Assembly: GCA_963978905.1 (NCBI GenBank)
Contig: OZ022256.1
Coordinates: 41,650,001 to 41,714,000, forward strand
Length of the DNA stretch: 64,000 nt
From: Trichostrongylus colubriformis
Lineage: Eukaryota; Nematoda; Chromadorea; Rhabditida; Trichostrongylidae
Direction of reading: 5' to 3'
The first letter of the stretch is position 1. Each line of letters starts with the position of its first letter. The position numbers were made by a program, and so were the translations under genes. Of the stretch, positions 1 through 12,700 are shown in pieces. The notes under the pieces are model-generated. The model was not told the DNA's origin. It saw only the letters and a list, made by a program, of their open reading frames with translations, and made no database searches.

Positions 1-612
1 ATGCTCCGAGCTCTTATCACTGCCAGATTTCAATGATGAGAACTGAGAGCACGGGGCCTCATGCTTGCCGAAAGACTCCTTGTGGTCAGATTCATCCAAT
101 AAATGAGTGCGCTATCTGTGTATCACCACCACATGCTACAGATCCGCGTCATGACACTCGGTGATGCGGCAAGCCGCAAAGTACGCCTATGTACGGCAAG
201 AATGGACGGCAGTAATTTACAGCTATTTTATTTCGTTTGCCTCCACTGTCGGTTCTCATAGCACCCCTACTTTCGTGTGCAACAACGATCGATCCTTCTG
301 ATTTCAAAGCAATAAGAGAAATAATTTGGAAGAATTGCACTCCAGGAGACCTCCACTGCACCGAAAGCGCCTCTCATTGAGGGGCCAGTATCGCCCGCTG
401 GGACTTCTGGAGCTTTTTGGTGAAACGTATTTTCCCTCTCCGCTCTCACTGTCTTTGAGCAACGACTGGTGTGGGATATGTCCCATCCATGCCTCGTTCG
501 AAACAGCATTGTCATTAATTTATTTCATTTCAATAAAATCATTGAGAGATCGTGCTTTTAGCATATACTTCCATGACTACTGATTAGGTTCCTCCATTTG
601 AAAAAAACATAC
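1..612. other. Left end; expected place of the atlastin C-terminus, not found
   Basis: After the donor at 611-612 the next atlastin exon (membrane hairpin and cytosolic tail) should lie to the left. The minus-strand frames here (149-361, 267-515) have no hydrophobic hairpin, so it probably lies outside the window. Confidence 0.5.
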
Positions 613-733
613 CAGAAGCAGCAGCTCCCAGACCAACACCAAGCAGGACACTGTCACCGCAGGCAGTCATCGCCGAAGCACATCCGGTCACTTTCTTGGC
701 GGCATTGAGCCGCTTGTATCGCTCCAGTTCTGC
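613..733 (-). CDS. atln-1: Atlastin exon entering the membrane region
   Basis: This exon is 121 nt, with acceptor TTGGTTCAG and donor CTG|GTATGT. The 60-nt intron before it contains an alternative acceptor (TTTTTTAG, 37-nt intron) that would shift the frame. The 60-nt choice keeps frame and gives [19 protein letters not shown], as expected. The exon ends in a small-residue hydrophobic stretch ([12 protein letters not shown]), the likely start of the first transmembrane segment. Confidence 0.85.
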
Positions 734-3700
734 CTGAACCAATCGACAAATATCCACTAAAAAATAGTAGGTTAACGAGCAGAGTTCACTCACGTTGATG
801 TCTTCTTGGAGTTTTTCTAAAAGACGATTTCTGGTCTCGGCGGAACCAAATTTGGGGCATTTATCGTAGATATTCAGTGCAGTAATCCCGTGCTTGATAT
901 GGGCTTCGAGCAATCGCTTCTCCGGCATCATTCGTGAGCCTGTTGTAGACTGAAATATAAGTGGATAACGTCGTGCGGTAAGTTACTTCGGTAGAGTCCG
1001 CATCATACACAAAAGGTGTTGTGGGAGTTGAAAGAGTTTGACACGGCCTTCGTAACGCAAAATTCCCCTTCTCGCTGTCTTTAAACTCCTATCAGCGAAC
1101 ATAGATAGCGGCGTAGTTTTTGAAAGTGCTTTGAGAACAGCGCTGGTGTTGATTTTATGTGAGGTACTGTTCGTCATTTAATTACAGAACTTGAGGCTCA
1201 GAAAATTGCAGTAAAGTTATATTATGTTGCTTCCTGAAACAACCTAGCCGACTGCGCTACTCGCGGTTCGGCATCTGAGGACGCCAAAGACCATATCCGG
1301 TGGTGTGGGCCTCGCTTTCTACGTCACCCGAAAGATCAGTGGCCTAGTAACGGTATTGACTTTCGAATACAGTCGCAGAGCGAGGAAGACGCTCAGAGTA
1401 TGAGAACGTGCACGTAGCACAAGGAAGTGAGTTTGTGTCAGTTTTGCCGTTTTCAGTGACTAACAATTATTTCAAGCTCATTCGTAAAAGAGCGTATACT
1501 CCTAATTCCTGTGCCGACATGTCTTCGGACGCGTATCTGAACAAGGCGCAGAACATTCTGTCAAAGCTACCTTACATAGCCTCAGTTAAGACCTCCAGTG
1601 CGATACAAGCGTCGGACATCGATCTCGCCGAAGCCAGCTTATACTCGCTCATCATCGCGAAAGAGAGACGTTTTTATAGCACTTCAACTTCGCGAAATAT
1701 CACGCGCAGCGAGCAAAAGATCAGCTTGTTCGGTGTGTATCACGCAGAGGTCATATTGAGACCGCTCCCATTCTTTTAGGGGTATATATCGCTAGGACAG
1801 AACCGTCGCGTGCCGAACACGGCCACGCGACGTTTCTGTCCTAGCGATATACACCCTTCTTTTAGTGCCGAAACATAGGCTAGTCTATCTTATTGCACTT
1901 CATAATCATCATTCTAGTCACCATTTTGGAGTTCATTATATCGTATACAACATGCGCAAACGTTCTCTCATACCGTCAGTAAAAATTTGTCGATAGTGTC
2001 ATGCGTGACTGTTTCACGTGCAAAGGGATAGGCGGACAAGCGTAGAAATACACCAATATGCCGCAATTGCCTATAGAACGTATCATTAGAGCGCGTCCTC
2101 ACCAAAACATTGGAATATCTCGGCCTGCTCGTAATCAGCAGCTACTACAGTGTGGATTTGTCTAACCACCAGCTGACCACGTGTAGCGTGCAACTCAAAG
2201 TCGTACTGGATAACTCCACGCAGGAGTTTCTGCTTGCTTTTCGTAGATTTATAGAACGCCGAAATACTACAGACGGTGTGTGCAGCGACAACTCAACCAC
2301 TTTTCGTGCCGAAGAAAGCGCCATAACATCGATACTTTACTCCCCTAGATTGTGGAAACTAGTTTCTAATTACTGCGTAAGGCACAGGATCACGTGGAAG
2401 TTCAACCCTCTTTCTCCCTTTGGGAAGGGGGATTTTGTGAGCGCCTGGTCGCGCTGTTCAAAAACGCGTTCAAGAAGTCCGTAGGTCTACATATAAATCA
2501 GCTTCGGACCGTATTGACAGAGATCGGAACGACAATAAACTCCCGTCCTATCACGCCATACCACGAAAAGGCTGCGTTTGCATACGTCCTCAGACCCGCA
2601 GACTTCATTTCCTCGGGTACAAATGTTCCATTGCCGGCCTTGTCGTCGCAATCAGATCCTATTTACCACGTTTCTAACCATTTTGTACGTTGATACAAGG
2701 AAATGCTCGCAATTCTGGACCAGCCCTGGGACCTATGGCACTCGGACTATCTCAATGCATTGCGAAAGCGTCATCAAAGCCGTATACATGATGGTAAATA
2801 CTCTACTTTCGCTCGCAACTCGGCGACATTGTCATCGTAGTCGACGACAAACAGCAAGGGGACAATGGCCGTATGGCCTATTAAAGGAACTACACTTCGG
2901 CAAGGATAAGTACAGCATGATACAGCACGTAGCACGCTCTGACGCTAACACGCGACGCCTACGCGTCGCCTTTTCTAATTGCCGCGAAGCCACGAGGCTT
3001 CGAATCGTCATCACCTTTTTTTAGATTTTTTTTCGTAGTAACTGTGTTGCACCTCGCGTTTCGTTTTTTTCTAACCCATTTACTTCGCGTAATTATTGCC
3101 CTTAGAGCATTCACTGCTGTGGACTTTCACAGTCACGGACTGTATGTTAATGAACTCGCGTAGTCAATGACTAATGATTCCCGTTCTTCACGCAGCAGAT
3201 TTGGTTTTGCCCCGTCATTTAGTTCCATCAAACGTGTACGTTACCTCTTTTCTGGGTAATTTGCGTACCGTTCTGAGGTCACCCGCTCTAAGTTGTTATG
3301 AGATGTGAGATAATCACCATAACCAGATAATCACCAACTATTCATTGCTGCGGTCGCACGCCGGCGCATAACGTTTCCGAGGTGAGTTTTGAAAATAAGC
3401 CACTCAGTCCCCTCCGCCGCCATCATCGCCGACTGCCTGGTTCCCGTCCACGGCGCCGGGCAGACGCACCTTTAAAACCGTGGCGTATACCGTGGAGGAG
3501 AATTTACGTGATTGTTTCAGGACACGCGTAGGTGACCCTATCGCCACAGAAACTTGGGCTTTTTCTGCCGAGTGCCTCATTTTTCCATATATCTCCGATA
3601 GGTTGTACATTCACGCATGAGCAACGTAAGCGAAATATAACCCATGTTGTTTGTCAATCTCGACGCCGTCATCCAAAGCAACGCCGTCCCCTCATCGCCG

Positions 3701-6700
3701 TCGTCGTCATCTCACGTTCACGTGGTCTCCCGGAAACCAAGCAATCGTCCTGCACTGCAGTCGTTGTGGTCAAATGTAAACCAACCCATATGTATATACA
3801 CTGGTATGCAAAACTTAGGGACGAAACCAACTTTCGATCACTGTGCCTCTGCCAGACAACATAGCTCGATAAAATTCATATCATATCAAGAGAGAACCTT
3901 AACGATATTGTACAGAAAGCAACTGACAGAAACTCGAAATAAGACGAATACTTATGACATTTTTATTCAACCATGTCAATTACACACAAGTCTTCACGAT
4001 TTATCCTGGTACTGAAAAAGAAGTTACACGGATTCTAATAGGGTGTGTGATCACCATGGATAGCAATACATGCTCTGCATCGCGATCCCATACTCTCAAC
4101 GAGGTTGGTAATGAGTTCCTGGGGCAGGGTATTCCACTCCTCAATCAGTGCAATTGACAATTGCTTTGTCGTCATTGGTGCATTTGGTCGTGCTGCAATG
4201 CGTCTACCCAGTGCATCCCACACGTGCTCGATGAGATTTAGGTCGGGTGAACGGGCGGGCCACTCCATTCGCCGGATATCCTCTCGTTCTAGAAGCTCTT
4301 CCACCTGTGCTGTGCGATGCGGTCGCGCATTGTCATCCATGAAAATGAAGTCAGGGCCGCTTGCAGCTCTGAAAAGACGGACACGATGTGGGAGAACCTC
4401 GTCGCAGTAACGCTGACTGGTGAGGGTTCCATGCTCAAAAATCTGGAGGTCAGTACGGCCATGCAACATAATGCCTCCCCATACCATAACACCTCGACCA
4501 CCAGAATGATCACGTTCGACAATGTTCCTGGGGAGTTGCGTGTTCCCACCTCTCGCCATATGAGGGTGCTTCCAGAATCACTGCTCGGACTGATCCTGCT
4601 CTCTTCCTATAAGAGCACACGGCTCCATTCCTCATCGGTCCATTCGCCATGCTCTTGGCACCAACGTAAACGGTCTTGCCGATGTGCGGGGGTCAAAGGA
4701 ACACAACGTAACGGTCGTCGGGCGAAGAGACCACCCCCATGCAGTCGTCTCGCTACTGTAGTGCTTGAGATGGCTTGCCCTAGAGTCCTGTTAAACGTCG
4801 TTGCAATAGCCGAAGCCACTGACGAGGATCTCTTCTTGCCTACTGCACAATGTTGCGGTCGTCCCTTGGTGTAGTTGTCCTTGGTCGGCCACCTCCTCGT
4901 CTTCGGGCAGCAGTATCAAAGGTTCGAACGCTCTCCATGCACGTGAAACAACGCTGTGAGCGATACTGAACTCCTGGGCCACACTCGTCATGGTTCGACC
5001 TTCTTCGAGTTTCCCTATGATCCCTCCTCAAGTGAAGTCATCCAGATGCTCTCTTCGGAGCATGATGTATCGAAGGATACTACCACATCTCTTTGCAGCT
5101 TTTCGTTGATTGAAAAATTTTTTTTTCATACCCATAGACTGCCTCGATTGGCGCGGTCGGCCATATTTGGCACCTTATTCAAGCTCTTCTTCCACCGAGA
5201 AAAGCCTAGCTTTCTGTGCATATCCCTTAGACGAGTGGCAACATGCTCCCACACTATCATTCACATCCACCCAGTCATTAGTGTTTTATGTTACTTTATC
5301 CATCTCGTCCCTAAGTTTTGCACACCAGTGTACTATACTTGTACACACATTTCGCATATACATATTGTAATCTTAGGGCAAAAAGCCATAGCCCGACGTC
5401 AAACTATTTCCTTCCAAACCCAGATTAGGTAGATAGGCCCTTAGGCACTCGACGATTAACTAAGATTGTGTCTGTATTTAGCTGCGTAGTCGCAGTAGGT
5501 GAGGGCAGGATTCCAACTCCATCGTAGCCGGTGAGACCATTCTCTATTCGCCGGCCCCAGTGTCGTGACTTCCGTCCGACTCATCGTAGATCACACCAGG
5601 CGGGCACGCGGGTCCCGATCAGCCGGTCGAACGTGGCGGTGGAAAAGCGCCACAGTTTGTCAGTGGGACAAGATTATATGTTTCCGATCCGGCGCTTGGA
5701 TACAGTAATTCAAAACTTGAGTGTCGACTACTCTTTGTGTGAGACCAACCCAAAACGTGAGTGTCGACTACTCTTCCGTCTGGGCGAGCAATGATGCTAC
5801 AGTGGCTTCAACCATACAGCTGATAGCAACTTTTTCTGAAGTACACAGGCTATTCGAGTTCCACCTAAGGCCCAGGGAAGGGGCAAAAGCTCCGGAGTGG
5901 GTAGAGCGAGTTTCACGTGGAAAAGGGTTCTCCGCTCTTAAAAAGCAGGTAGCCCACCCAGAGCTGCTTTTCCTCTCTGAACTTATATATACTGAGCTTC
6001 ATCCCTCCACAGGTCACCACAAAATCTGAAAAAAGAAGAACTACTTCGAAAGAGACACGCTCAGCGTGGATGCTTGCTTACGTGCTCTGCGCACTTACCA
6101 TTGTAAGCTTTTTTCGTTGAAAGTAAACTTATAATCTTGTGTCAGTGGGAGTCCGTGTGCTCCGCTCCAATGGTCAAGAGACGTCGCCCTCGCCGTCGCT
6201 ATATTCCGATCTGTGCTGCTGAGCCAACGTAGTCGACGCCGTCGAGGATCCCGCATATGGAGATGCGGCCGAGGGACGGGTTCCTGCCCGACTCCCCGTG
6301 AGATATAAGCGTCTGCGTTCGACCCGTGAGTCCTTAGAATTTGTTTCATGTGATTACTTGGTATTTGCCTATTTGACTTATTGCATTATTGTCGTTGATC
6401 TCTTCGTGTAGTACATGGACACTGAGTAACTCAAACTGGCGTTATTCTAACACAAGGTTTCTATACCAGATTATTTGAAAGCTATTAGCTGCGGTCTTCG
6501 TAATGACAGGTCGGTTAACATATCGTAGGCGGAACGTAGTTCCACACTTTATGTGGCCACGGGCATATGCTCTGTCTTGGTACAAATGCAGGAAGGGTCC
6601 TGTTCAAGAGAGGAGCACCAACGTTATGTGTATGCATCTTCGTAGTAGCAGCTAGGGCCTGTAGGCAACCCGCGTAGGCAGAACGAGGGCGAGCTTGCGT

Positions 6701-9700
6701 AAGACCCCGTGGTCAATCTCGCGCCGACACTGGCGCTACCCCCGGCGGACAACCGCGATGCACAGCCCTGTGAGGTTTGTGATATTTCGGAGCACAAGCG
6801 CCATGCCGGCGCGATTTGCAGAAGAAATTTAGAGGATGTTACTGGTGAGCATATGGGAACTCACTCGATCCATTCCACGGCAGTAAGCAACTTTGGCTTC
6901 GTGAGCTGCTTCGATACAGATCAGTTTTGCATTTGCATTCAGAATACTGTTTGCTACCGGCACGGTGTTTCCATCAAATGCATTCACATATTCCTGGAAT
7001 GGCTGTCATTAGGTCCATATCTGATTTTCAAATCTGAATTGACATACCCTGAAATACTGTACCAATTTCCTGCAAGTTACCGGCTTCCCATTGATGTACT
7101 TTGGTTGAAGTGCGTGAGGATTCAACAAAGCAGGAACCATCTTTTTTATTTCCTCTCGGAAAATCGGCCGTAGATCTGAAACAACAATCTCATTCCAAGT
7201 ATCAAGAAACCGGAACTCAAAGCGCTTGTAAACTTCCTTGCTTACCTTTCACATGGCCTCTGAAGGACTGCCGCTCAGCAACGCGATAGCCGGGATAGGG
7301 AAGGAGGAAGCACAAAATGTTCTCAAAACAATCAGACAGCTGTTCTCTGACACTTCGAAGTTCTTCTGGTTGATCAGGAGTGACCTGGAAACACCATAGT
7401 ACACTCATTTACAATTACACACTCACACTCAACTATAGTTCAGTTCATTCACTGTGTCCCATACTATTCAAGCCACTCATTCACTCATTTTGTTCGATGT
7501 TGTTCTATGTTTGTTTACCGCACGGGCCGAGCAATAAACAATGACAACGATTTATCCATTTTTCACCACATTTTGTTGAGCCGAACGAGCCAGCAGGAGG
7601 TGGCGCGGTGGGTAGAAGCGCCTTCTCCAATTGCGCCCAGTATGACCGACAAGGCACTCCCAGGTGTCGAGAAAAATAGCCGCTTCAGTACGATCCCCTT
7701 TTTTCGACTTTTACAATAACAGTAACTGTTGCCGGATTGTATAGTTGCAATGTGTTTCATGCTGTATACATATTTTTACCTAAAGCAAAAAGGTATTTAT
7801 TTCACATTTCCTCACACGAATTCGCAGCACACTTCATGCCTGCTTATTGAAAGTTCAAACTGTAGTGCCTATCGCTGTCCTCTTCAGGTATGACTCCCTA
7901 CCTCGTGTTCGGTCAAATACGACCCCCCCCCCCCGTCGAGGGATCCTCGATTCCTGATCTATTATGTTGACCGACGCTGCCAACAAAACTACTCACATAC
8001 CTGTATTCCTGTTAAAATTTTGGCACTCATAGCAATATGGATGGATCATTTATGTTGGGTAGCGTTCGATGGGTGTGTATAAAGTGGTACGAATGACTTT
8101 TTTCGCTCCTAATGTGCGAGAAGTAATTACTGCTTCGCACCTAGTGTGCGAAATAGTAATTAACGAGGGCGAGAATCTGGGGTCATCCAATTATGTAACT
8201 TGCCTACAACAGCCACTAAAAGAACAATGATATGAATAAAGGAAGCCAGGAGTAAATAAATTTTCTTATCGGGTACTACATGCCGTTTCAAATATTTATT
8301 ACATATTTATTACAAGTGATACATGAAGACAAAGCAAATTGAAACTAGATCCAAATAAAGTAATTTTCGATTTCGTAGACAGGTCATATAACTTTGTTAG
8401 TAACATATTTAGACATTTTTATGCAATATGCCTTCACTTCCTAAGGGGAAGGCCCCGTTGATAAATATGGTTGAACCTATGAATACAGTTGTATAAAGTG
8501 ACAGTAACACTTTCAAAAAGCGTCGTAGGTAGTGTGGACCTCTCATCAAAGCATCGAATTCATCCTCAGACGTCAACAAGTCATCATGAAAAGGAGGTAA
8601 TAACACATTCTACAACTCGATTCCCCAACGGGCGTGCGGTAACCTTTTGTCAAGTAGCAAAGGAGCATCCGCAACTAGGCAATGGTGGTTATGCAATGAT
8701 AATTGCTTACAAACATGCACACTTTCATCTAATGCAAAAATTCACTCAATGTACTTCGCATTCTGTTTTCAGAGTGAAATTTTATACACACTAGGGCCAA
8801 ATTCCGTGACCTTTGAGTTTATATTCATACTGAATAAGTGTTCACAAACTGAAACTCTTTTTTGCCTCGTAATACAGGATAAAAAATTCAATTACTCCTG
8901 GCCTCCTTTATTCATGTCATTTTTCTTTAGGTGGCGTTGTAGGCAGTTACATAACTGGATGACCTCAGATTCTCGCCTCTCATTAATTACTTCTTCGCAC
9001 ATTAGGTGCGAAGCAGTAATTACTTCTCGCACATTAGGTGCGAAAAAAGTCATTCGTACCACTTTATACACATCCGCGTTCGATATAGGACATGAAAAAG
9101 ACGGGTGCGAGAGGAATTTGGCAACGTTGCAGCGACAGTTTTCCGTATAGGACCACTAGCAAACCAGCAGTCTCAAATTACTACAAGCCGATTCCCATTA
9201 GACTATTGTGGACGCATACTAACCGCGCGAGGCTTGGATACTGCGCGTATCTCGCGGTCAGAACCTTTGCTCAGTTGTGTCGACGAGCGAACATGTGAAC
9301 CAAGTCATTACGGGATCAGCGTTGTAGATGTTTTGCGTATGTGGCGTTTGCAGAGTATGAACACTTTTTGTGGCGAAGCAGAGTGGAGTCTGTGAGTGTG
9401 AGAACTCAGTCAGTCGTTATGAGTTTCAAGTAGCTTTTTGTGGGACTCTAAAATTACTTTTTTGCTAAACGGATGACGACCTAAACAAGCAGTGCGCTGT
9501 GGACTGCAGACATTCAGCTGTGCTGATTGGAAAGAAGAAAAAAGAAAGGGTAGTAGTTGCTCCAACACTTGCCACTGATTTCAATAGTGTAACCCATTAC
9601 ACATATGTGGTCTAGCCTAACGAACCTTGAGAACGTGCTGCAAGAACTTGGTGCCGCCTTCTTCACCATAATTGTATTCTTCTGGATTCCGAAAGTCTCT

Positions 9701-12700
9701 CACGCAAAAGACGAGAGTCTGAAAAGATTATTGTGTGGACCGGCGATTCTCTGCAGTACCTTGAAAAGTACCTGAAATGGTTTGCCGAAGCGTTGAGCTT
9801 CCGTCATTGCTAGTCGCCCATACTCGACGAATAAGGAAAGGTGCTGCAAGGAGTCTTCCTGTATATTATCAACCACATTGTAGATCTGAAGGGACAGCAA
9901 AATTTTAAAAAAGTAACGAATTCACTTATATGATCAAAAGAGCTGGTTCACCTGCACACAGCTGATGACGGTGGACAAAGCAAAAACGGTTAAGCATTGC
10001 TGATAAGTAGACGTATTGTCGAATGTTCCTTGAGTGTCCATCTGAAAGGTGCGTAATGAGCAAGCAGACCAGTTTAGATGGGTTGGTGGAGACGAATATG
10101 CAAGGCACTGAACCAGAAGCACGGCGTACATCTCTCCAGAAGCTGCTTCAATCATGATCGGTTCGCCCCACACCCATATGCCGACTGTGTCACGTTTGGC
10201 TCCGGCTCGCCAATGGAATCCGTGAAGTTGGCAGTCGTCAGTCAACCATTCTAAGGGTGCATCGCTCTGCAAATGGAGAAATATCAATCTGCGGAAGCTA
10301 GATCTAAAAATAAAGAATTAAATGAAAGAGACCTTCATTTCTGGAAAAATTCACAGTCCCAGGGCACTCAAAAAGATGTATACCAGATAATAATTTGAAA
10401 CATTGCAGGAGAAAATGCTACCGCATGATTAGATTGGTTTTCAAGCCTTGCACCTTTTCAAACAAGCTCACATCAGCAACTGGTCTGAGGATACGATCAC
10501 TGACTTGGCCCATAGGATTGCCCGGACATTTTATGGTTACATCCGAAACACCGTAATTCTAAGCGGAGATCAAACGTATGGTGTAACCCAAAATTTGGTC
10601 AGCCCTGATCATTGAGGCTTTACCACTGTCTTTGAAACTCGATACATCATAATGTTGCTCTGAAATCAAGAGGAAAGAGATTACGAAAAAATCGCATCCC
10701 TATCATCGAAAGCTAAATGGAAAATAATGGTGGAAGAGCTTTGGAAAGACTGCGTTTTTTTGAATGCCAAAGGATCATTCCCTTCCGTGGATGAAGTATA
10801 AATTGACCAGATGTAAAATAAAAGTGGAAGATGCACCACTTGAAGCTCGAAAGTGTTCGACGAAGGCGCCATTGATTCCACTGAGCGTGCTATGAAAGTT
10901 CGGCAGCGCTGCATCCAGTAGTGGTGATTCACTTAGCACCTCTACTATCATCGTGGAACAGGTCTCTGGCACCGTTGCTAGAAATTCTTCCTATGCTCCC
11001 CTCACATCATTGGTTAGGAATCCTATGATGGAAGAAGTATCTTAATACGGACTAAAAGCATATATATGTAACGGAAATGAGTAATCATCCTGTACACTTA
11101 TGGAGAGTACGAAGTCTAATTAGTACCAGTGAGGAACCCCTAACGATAGGAAGTGCAGAAAGATCCAACGACGAGAAACCTTATTAGAAACTGATTTTGA
11201 TATACACTGCGGTGCATAATGATAAAGCCACTCATAAATTGTTCATAAACTTTCATAGTAAGATGTTTCTGGGAAACCTCTCAGGTATGGATTGTAGCAA
11301 ATTTGATCGCGCATCTACACATCAATACCAAACTTGAGCTTGAAATAACAGAACAAATTTATCTTCATTTTTTCAAAAAATGCAGCTTTTACGATGGTGC
11401 AAAATGATAAAGCCAGTAAGGAATTTTAACAACTCGTAAACAACAGAGGGACAATACGCTACTCTAATAATCCGTTGGCCTTCCTTCTCTCCGAATAACC
11501 CGAAAAATCCGATTGTCTAGACTCATGTAAAGATCATTAATAAGATCTTGGTCCACTTGGTGCCACGCGTGGATTATAGCCTTTTTGAGCTCCTTAACTC
11601 CTTGGATTTCCCTGTTATCTGCATAAATCCGTCGCACCATGAAGCGCCATACATTTTCCATCGGATTAAGGCCTGGGCTATTTGCCGGCCAGGGCAGGAG
11701 CCTTATTCAATGACGGCTGAACCATGCAATTGTGCTCTGGCTGTGCCCTTATCTTGCATGAAAACAAGATTTCAGCTTCGATTTTCACGCCAGAACGGGA
11801 GAAGTGCACGGCGCATGACCACTTGGTAACCGGGGGAACTCATCTTTTTAGGAACAAAACATAACTTCAGACGTTTCTTCGATGAAATGGCGGCCCACAC
11901 CACAACGCCCCCTCCTTTGAAATTCCTTCTCAAAAATCGTAGCTTGTCCTTTCTTAGATCATGCCAGTAATATCGGAGTGTCTCCTTCAGCCTTACAAAA
12001 CAATCTGGAGAGGAAAAACAGCATATGAAAGCAAGAAGGATTCTACGACCTAATACCCTACCTTACTCCAGACCCTCGGCTGCATGTTTTGACGAACTGC
12101 ACTCGATTTTTGCGGTGTTCTCGTGTCATGAATGGTGCTTTCCTCATTTTCTGTCGCGAGATGAACTTGCACTTTTTTTCAGAACCCGCAAAACAGTTGT
12201 TTTAGAGACGTTTAGCTCCAAAGAAGACCTGGTATCGGAGCTTGACTTGGTGAAATTCGATACTTTTTCTGAGAATGCGGCGCTTATCCTTCTCGGAAAG
12301 TGAAGGAGATCGCCCAGAACCCTTCTTAGTTCAGGATCCTTGAGAAAGTTGTCGACAACTGTGTGGCTGCGGTTAAATTCTTGCGCAATTGACGATTTGA
12401 CTATCCCTCCGCTTTTTTTTGCGACAATTTGGCTTTTTTCGAAATCAGATAGGGGTTTTCCTTTCCCCATTACCTGAAAAAGAAAAACATTACCGCAGCA
12501 AAACGTTTCAGCAAATACAGATGAGAAGCGACGGAATAACTTAGGGTGGCTTTATCATTTTGCACCATCGGAAAAGCTGCATTTTTTTGAAAAAATGAAG
12601 ATAAATTTGTTCTGTTATTTCAAGCTCAAGTTTGGTGTTATGTGTAGATGCGCGATTAAATTTGCTACAATCTATACCTGAGAAGTTTCCCAGAAACATC

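Noticed and set aside
757..793. 37-nt intron in atlastin
   Set aside because: It breaks the frame, whereas the 60-nt alternative restores the family alignment.
983..1177. Possible atlastin exon ending at a GTAACT donor
   Set aside because: Joining it to the exon at 794-949 gives a stop after eight codons, and the sequence has no atlastin similarity.
4105..4874. Plus-strand frames over the Tc1-like element
   Set aside because: They are complementary shadows of the transposase on the minus strand.
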